Assembly (NCBI GenBank): GCA_030595585.1 | Contig: JAUVCY010000048.1 | Coordinates: 1 to 9,328 of the forward strand | Length of the DNA stretch: 9,328 nt | Direction of reading: 5' to 3' | From: Thermoplasmatota archaeon | GTDB lineage: Archaea; Thermoplasmatota; Penumbrarchaeia; Penumbrarchaeales; Penumbrarchaeaceae | In this document: one piece after another, positions 6,027 to 9,328 of the stretch | Layout: every line of letters starts with the position of its first letter | Position numbering within the stretch: position 1 is the stretch's first letter | The notes under the pieces: generated by a model | Databases searched by the model: none | Told to the model about the DNA's origin: nothing | The model's input: only the letters and a program-made list of their open reading frames with translations | Program-made: the position numbers and the translations under genes

Positions 6027-9000
6027 CTGTCAACGCGTTACTTATCCAGGGTCACTGTGCTCTTCGTTGCCGTAGCTTTCATGATCATCACGCTGTACCC
6101 TGCCGGTTCATCAAGTACGGAAACAACCCCTACCCGGGCCGTTCCGGTCCCGGACGGGGTCATTAACACGGGAGAGTACGAATATCTGGAGAAACTGGAG
6201 GATCAGGAGTTCGAGGTGTCCTGGACCGTAAATGGGTCCAGGATCCACATGGCCTTCTGGGTCAAGTCCACCGGCTGGGTCTCCCTGGGCCTGGACCCCG
6301 CCGACCGTTTCATGACCAACGCCGACATGATATTCGGATGGGTCTCAAGCGGGACAGCCTACATGAAAGATGCCTTCAGCACCGGTAAGTACGGCCCCCA
6401 TCCGGAGGATACTACCCTCGGCGGCAGCTACGACATCATCAGCTTCGCGGGAGCCGAAGCCGCCGGGTACACCACCATCGAGTTCGTCAGGGAGATGACC
6501 ACCGGGGACCCCTACGACAAGTCGTTCGTCAACGGCACTGCGATCAAGATCATCTGGGCCTACGGAGATACCGACACCTGGACCGATATGCACGTAAGCG
6601 ACGGTAGAGGAAACCTCACACTTGGTGGAACCCCACCCACTCCACCCAATGCATCCTCAGAGCTTGACGGGGTTATCGAACCCGACGAGTATAACCACAG
6701 CTCGTCATACGATTCCGGCAATTTCCTCCTCTACTGGAACGTCACCGGAGAGGATATCATCATAGGAATGAAAGCGCTGGCGTCAGGCTGGATATCGCTG
6801 GGGATCTCGCCCACTACCATGATGCAGGATGCGGACATGCTGTTCGGATGGGTGGCCGGGACGACCCCTTATGCCGAGGACTCATTCTCGACGGGAACCA
6901 CCGGCCCTCACCCGAGGGATACCGAACTCGGAGGGACCAACGATATCAAGGCCTTCAACGCCACGGAGTCCGGAGGCTGGACCACGGTGGAGATCAGGAG
7001 AGCACTTGCCACCGGGGACGCCTACGACAAGGATATCCTCACGGATACCCCATTATCGATCATCTGGGGCTACAGCGATACGGATAGCTTTGATTCCATG
7101 CACACCGCTGTCGGATACGGCACATGGAGGGTGAATGCATCCGCACCACCTCCGCCACCTCCACCCAGATCTGACTTCGACGGGATCATCGGACCTGATG
7201 AGTATGGCAACCTTACAAAAACGGACGGCGACAGGTTCGAGCTCTACTGGAAAGTTAACGGTACATCCATAGATATCGGTATCCGGGCAGAGGTCACCGG
7301 GTACGTCTCAATAGGCATCGATCCAACCGACAGGATGAAGGATGCGGACCTGATCTTCGGATGGGTGGAAGGGGGCCTTGCGCGGTCAGAGGACCATTTC
7401 TCCACAGGGGTGGTCGGCCCCCACTCGCTCGACGAGGACCTGGGTGGAACATTTGATATCATCTCCTACAACGGGACAGAGTCCGGAGGCTGGACAACAT
7501 TCGAGTTCAGAAGGAACCTGACCACCGACGACGCCTATGACCGGACGATAAGAACGGATGTGGCCTTTCCCCTTATCTGGGCAGTTGCGGACTCCGATGA
7601 CCCCACGGCCACCCACACCAGAAGGGGGACGATCATGTGGAACCTCTCGAATGAGACGGCACCTCCTCCTCCACCCCCACCTCCCCCGCACCTCTCCGAC
7701 TTCGACGGGGTCATCTCCGTTGGGGAATATACGGATTCAAAGATCTTCGATTCCGACCGTTTCGAACTGCACTGGAACGTGACCGAAGATGAGATATCGA
7801 TCGGGATCAGTGCCGAGGCAACGGGGTGGATCTCCCTGGGACTCGATCCCTCCGAGAGGATGGCAGACGCGGACATGCTCCTTGGATACCACGACGGGAG
7901 TCCCCATCTCCTGGACCAGTTCTCAACCGGACCCGAGGGCCCACATCCCGAGGACACTACCCTCGGCGGCACCGACGACATACTGGACTTCAACGTAACG
8001 GAGTCCGGAGGCTGGACCACCATCGAGTTCCGCAGGAACCTGACCGCGGCGGATCAGTACGATAAGAGCATAAACACCACTGATCTGATGACCATCATCT
8101 GGGCGGTATCCGACTCGGATGATCCTACCTCGCTCCACACGAGAAGGGGGACGACTACCTGGAAACTAACCTCCCCGGTGGACCCGCCTCCTCCGCCCCC
8201 CACGAAGAATACGACGCTCGACGGTATCGTTCTCGATGATGAATATGACGAATCCGCCTCCTTCGGGGGGGGATCGTTCGTCGTACACTGGTCTATAAAC
8301 GGGTCAAAGATCTGGATGGCAATGGTCGGCCAGACGGATGGCTGGGTCTCAATTGGTTTCGAGCCCACGTCGATGATGAAGGATGCGGACATGCTCATCG
8401 GCTGGGTCGATGGGGATAGCGTCGGCCTCTGGGACACCTACTCCACGGGCGAGCTTGGACCACATCCCGTGGATACCGACCTGGGTGGGACCATGGACAT
8501 CCTGTCATTCAATGGGACGCAATCCGGAGGTTTCACCACCCTGGAGTTCGTCAGGGAGCTGGACACAGGAGACACCTACGACAAAGTAATCCCCTCCTCC
8601 GGGTCCCTGAATGTGATCTGGGGGCTCGGGTCCTCCGACGATCCGGAGAGCAGCCATACCCAGAGAGGGTCGGGGACGCTCCTCCTTTACATCGATGAAC
8701 CGACCCCACACGCGGGATTGGATGGGGTCATCTCCCCTGGAGAGTACAGGGATTCAGCCAGCTTCGACTTCGACAATTTTCGGGTCCACTGGACGATAGC
8801 GGAACAGGAGCTCCATATGGCGATATCGGCAAAGACCGTTGGGTGGGTCTCCATAGGATTCGATCCGGAGGATATAATGAAGGACTCGGACGTGGTCCTT
8901 GGATGGGTCGAGAACGGCGTGGTCCACATCATCGATGGGTATTCCACGGGCCAGTACGGCCCCCATCCACCGGATACCCATCTGGGTGGGACAACGGATA

Positions 9001-9328
9001 TCATTCAGTACAACGGCACCGAGGCGGATGGCCTGACTACCCTGGAGTTCGTCCGGAACATCTCCACAGGAGACGTTTTCGACAAGGACATTCCCACCTC
9101 CGGGAACCTTAACATCATGTGGGCCTACGGGGAGCACGACGATTTCGGAGAGACACACTCGAAGAGGGGATTTGCCGTACTGACGATAGGTCCAGAGGTG
9201 GAGGAGCCGCCGATAGAGGCGGACCTGGATGGCCTCATCTCACCGGATGAATACGATCACAACGGCTCTTTCGGCGAAGGGTTGATCACGATCTACTGGA
9301 AGGTGGAGGGAGACTCGTTCAGGATGGC
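6027..9328 (+). CDS. Secreted tandem DOMON-domain protein, 3' end outside window
   Basis: One frame is open from 5991 to the window end (last full codon 9324-9326), about 1100 residues from the proposed start. The likely start is CTG 6027, five bases after GAGGTG; it gives a good signal peptide (STRYLSR, hydrophobic 9-26, then AGSSS). GTG 6057 and ATG 6081 are in frame but would remove the basic n-region or much of the hydrophobic core. Six complete repeats of about 170 aa begin at residues 43, 214, 385, 560, 732 and 899, with a seventh at 1068. Each has DGxIxxxEY, GWVSxGxxP, MxxADMxxGWV, STGxxGPHP, LGGTxDI, TTxEFxR, a YDK-like stretch, IIWA and a final HxxxG. These are DOMON features. Every complete repeat keeps Met (M96 in repeat 1) and His (H189), which match the axial heme ligands of heme-binding DOMON domains such as the cellobiose dehydrogenase cytochrome and AIR12. 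Heme binding is an inference; sugar binding is the alternative. Confidence 0.85.
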   Translation, partial: MSTRYLSRVTVLFVAVAFMIITLYPAGSSSTETTPTRAVPVPDGVINTGEYEYLEKLEDQEFEVSWTVNGSRIHMAFWVKSTGWVSLGLDPADRFMTNADMIFGWVSSGTAYMKDAFSTGKYGPHPEDTTLGGSYDIISFAGAEAAGYTTIEFVREMTTGDPYDKSFVNGTAIKIIWAYGDTDTWTDMHVSDGRGNLTLGGTPPTPPNASSELDGVIEPDEYNHSSSYDSGNFLLYWNVTGEDIIIGMKALASGWISLGISPTTMMQDADMLFGWVAGTTPYAEDSFSTGTTGPHPRDTELGGTNDIKAFNATESGGWTTVEIRRALATGDAYDKDILTDTPLSIIWGYSDTDSFDSMHTAVGYGTWRVNASAPPPPPPPRSDFDGIIGPDEYGNLTKTDGDRFELYWKVNGTSIDIGIRAEVTGYVSIGIDPTDRMKDADLIFGWVEGGLARSEDHFSTGVVGPHSLDEDLGGTFDIISYNGTESGGWTTFEFRRNLTTDDAYDRTIRTDVAFPLIWAVADSDDPTATHTRRGTIMWNLSNETAPPPPPPPPPHLSDFDGVISVGEYTDSKIFDSDRFELHWNVTEDEISIGISAEATGWISLGLDPSERMADADMLLGYHDGSPHLLDQFSTGPEGPHPEDTTLGGTDDILDFNVTESGGWTTIEFRRNLTAADQYDKSINTTDLMTIIWAVSDSDDPTSLHTRRGTTTWKLTSPVDPPPPPPTKNTTLDGIVLDDEYDESASFGGGSFVVHWSINGSKIWMAMVGQTDGWVSIGFEPTSMMKDADMLIGWVDGDSVGLWDTYSTGELGPHPVDTDLGGTMDILSFNGTQSGGFTTLEFVRELDTGDTYDKVIPSSGSLNVIWGLGSSDDPESSHTQRGSGTLLLYIDEPTPHAGLDGVISPGEYRDSASFDFDNFRVHWTIAEQELHMAISAKTVGWVSIGFDPEDIMKDSDVVLGWVENGVVHIIDGYSTGQYGPHPPDTHLGGTTDIIQYNGTEADGLTTLEFVRNISTGDVFDKDIPTSGNLNIMWAYGEHDDFGETHSKRGFAVLTIGPEVEEPPIEADLDGLISPDEYDHNGSFGEGLITIYWKVEGDSFRM
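6153..9328 (+). repeat. Tandem DOMON repeats with proline-rich linkers
   Basis: Repeat units begin at 6153, 6666, 7179, 7704, 8220, 8721 and 9228, with spacings of 513, 513, 525, 516, 501 and 507 bases. Linkers after repeats 2, 3 and 4 contain 7, 9 and 6 consecutive prolines (7146-7166, 7662-7688, 8184-8201); the others are shorter and Pro/Glu-rich. Repeats 2 and 4 share 22 identical bases (6964-6985 and 7999-8020), which points to recent duplication or gene conversion. Confidence 0.85.

Noticed and set aside
7535..8023. 162-codon minus-strand ORF and other long frames on both strands between 6345 and 9158
   Set aside because: They overlie the continuous plus-strand DOMON frame, recur with its repeat period, and have low-complexity Gly or Ser runs that mirror the proline linkers. 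They are shadows of the real gene.

Overview
The window looks like part of an archaeal chromosome. Evidence: a tRNA-Ala gene with an encoded CCA end, TATA-like box A elements about 25 bases before the inferred transcript starts, GAGGTG-type ribosome binding sites, and a huge PKD-containing cell-surface protein anchored by a C-terminal membrane helix. The style of the surface proteins suggests Thermoplasmatota or a relative, but the sequence alone does not prove that.

Layout, all on the + strand. (1) Positions 1-759 hold the 3' part of a PrsW-family membrane protease gene. (2) Positions 853-929 are tRNA-Ala(GGC). (3) From just after the tRNA to about 5900 the DNA is visibly richer in A+T. This stretch holds one very large gene (1277-5407, 1376 aa) for a secreted, membrane-anchored protein with two blocks of GLUG repeats, four PKD-like domains and a carboxypeptidase-regulatory-like domain. 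A possible 32-codon leader gene precedes it, and a doubtful 45-codon Cys-containing ORF follows it. (4) Positions 5725-5940 are a dense array of inverted repeats containing two extra copies of the tRNA-Ala 3' end. (5) From about 6027 to the window end, in G+C-rich DNA, one reading frame stays open. It encodes a secreted protein made of tandem DOMON domains (six complete, a seventh begun) joined by proline-rich linkers; it has no ATG at the expected start.

Main interpretation: the tRNA-Ala 3' end recurs as direct repeats at 912-931, 5725-5740 and 5881-5899. This is the pattern left by an element that integrated into the tRNA gene. The A+T-rich segment with the GLUG/PKD surface gene would be its cargo. 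No integrase is visible, so the element is decayed, mobilised in trans, or bounded by repeats that arose another way. Two of the tRNA-end copies also form one arm of hairpins with 23-base loops, an arrangement I do not recognise.

The GLUG/PKD protein probably acts outside the cell in adhesion or as part of the cell envelope. Each DOMON repeat keeps a Met and a His at the places where heme-binding DOMON domains hold b-type heme, so this protein could be an extracellular multi-heme protein. No functional link between PrsW, the GLUG/PKD gene and the DOMON gene is evident beyond their all being membrane or surface proteins.
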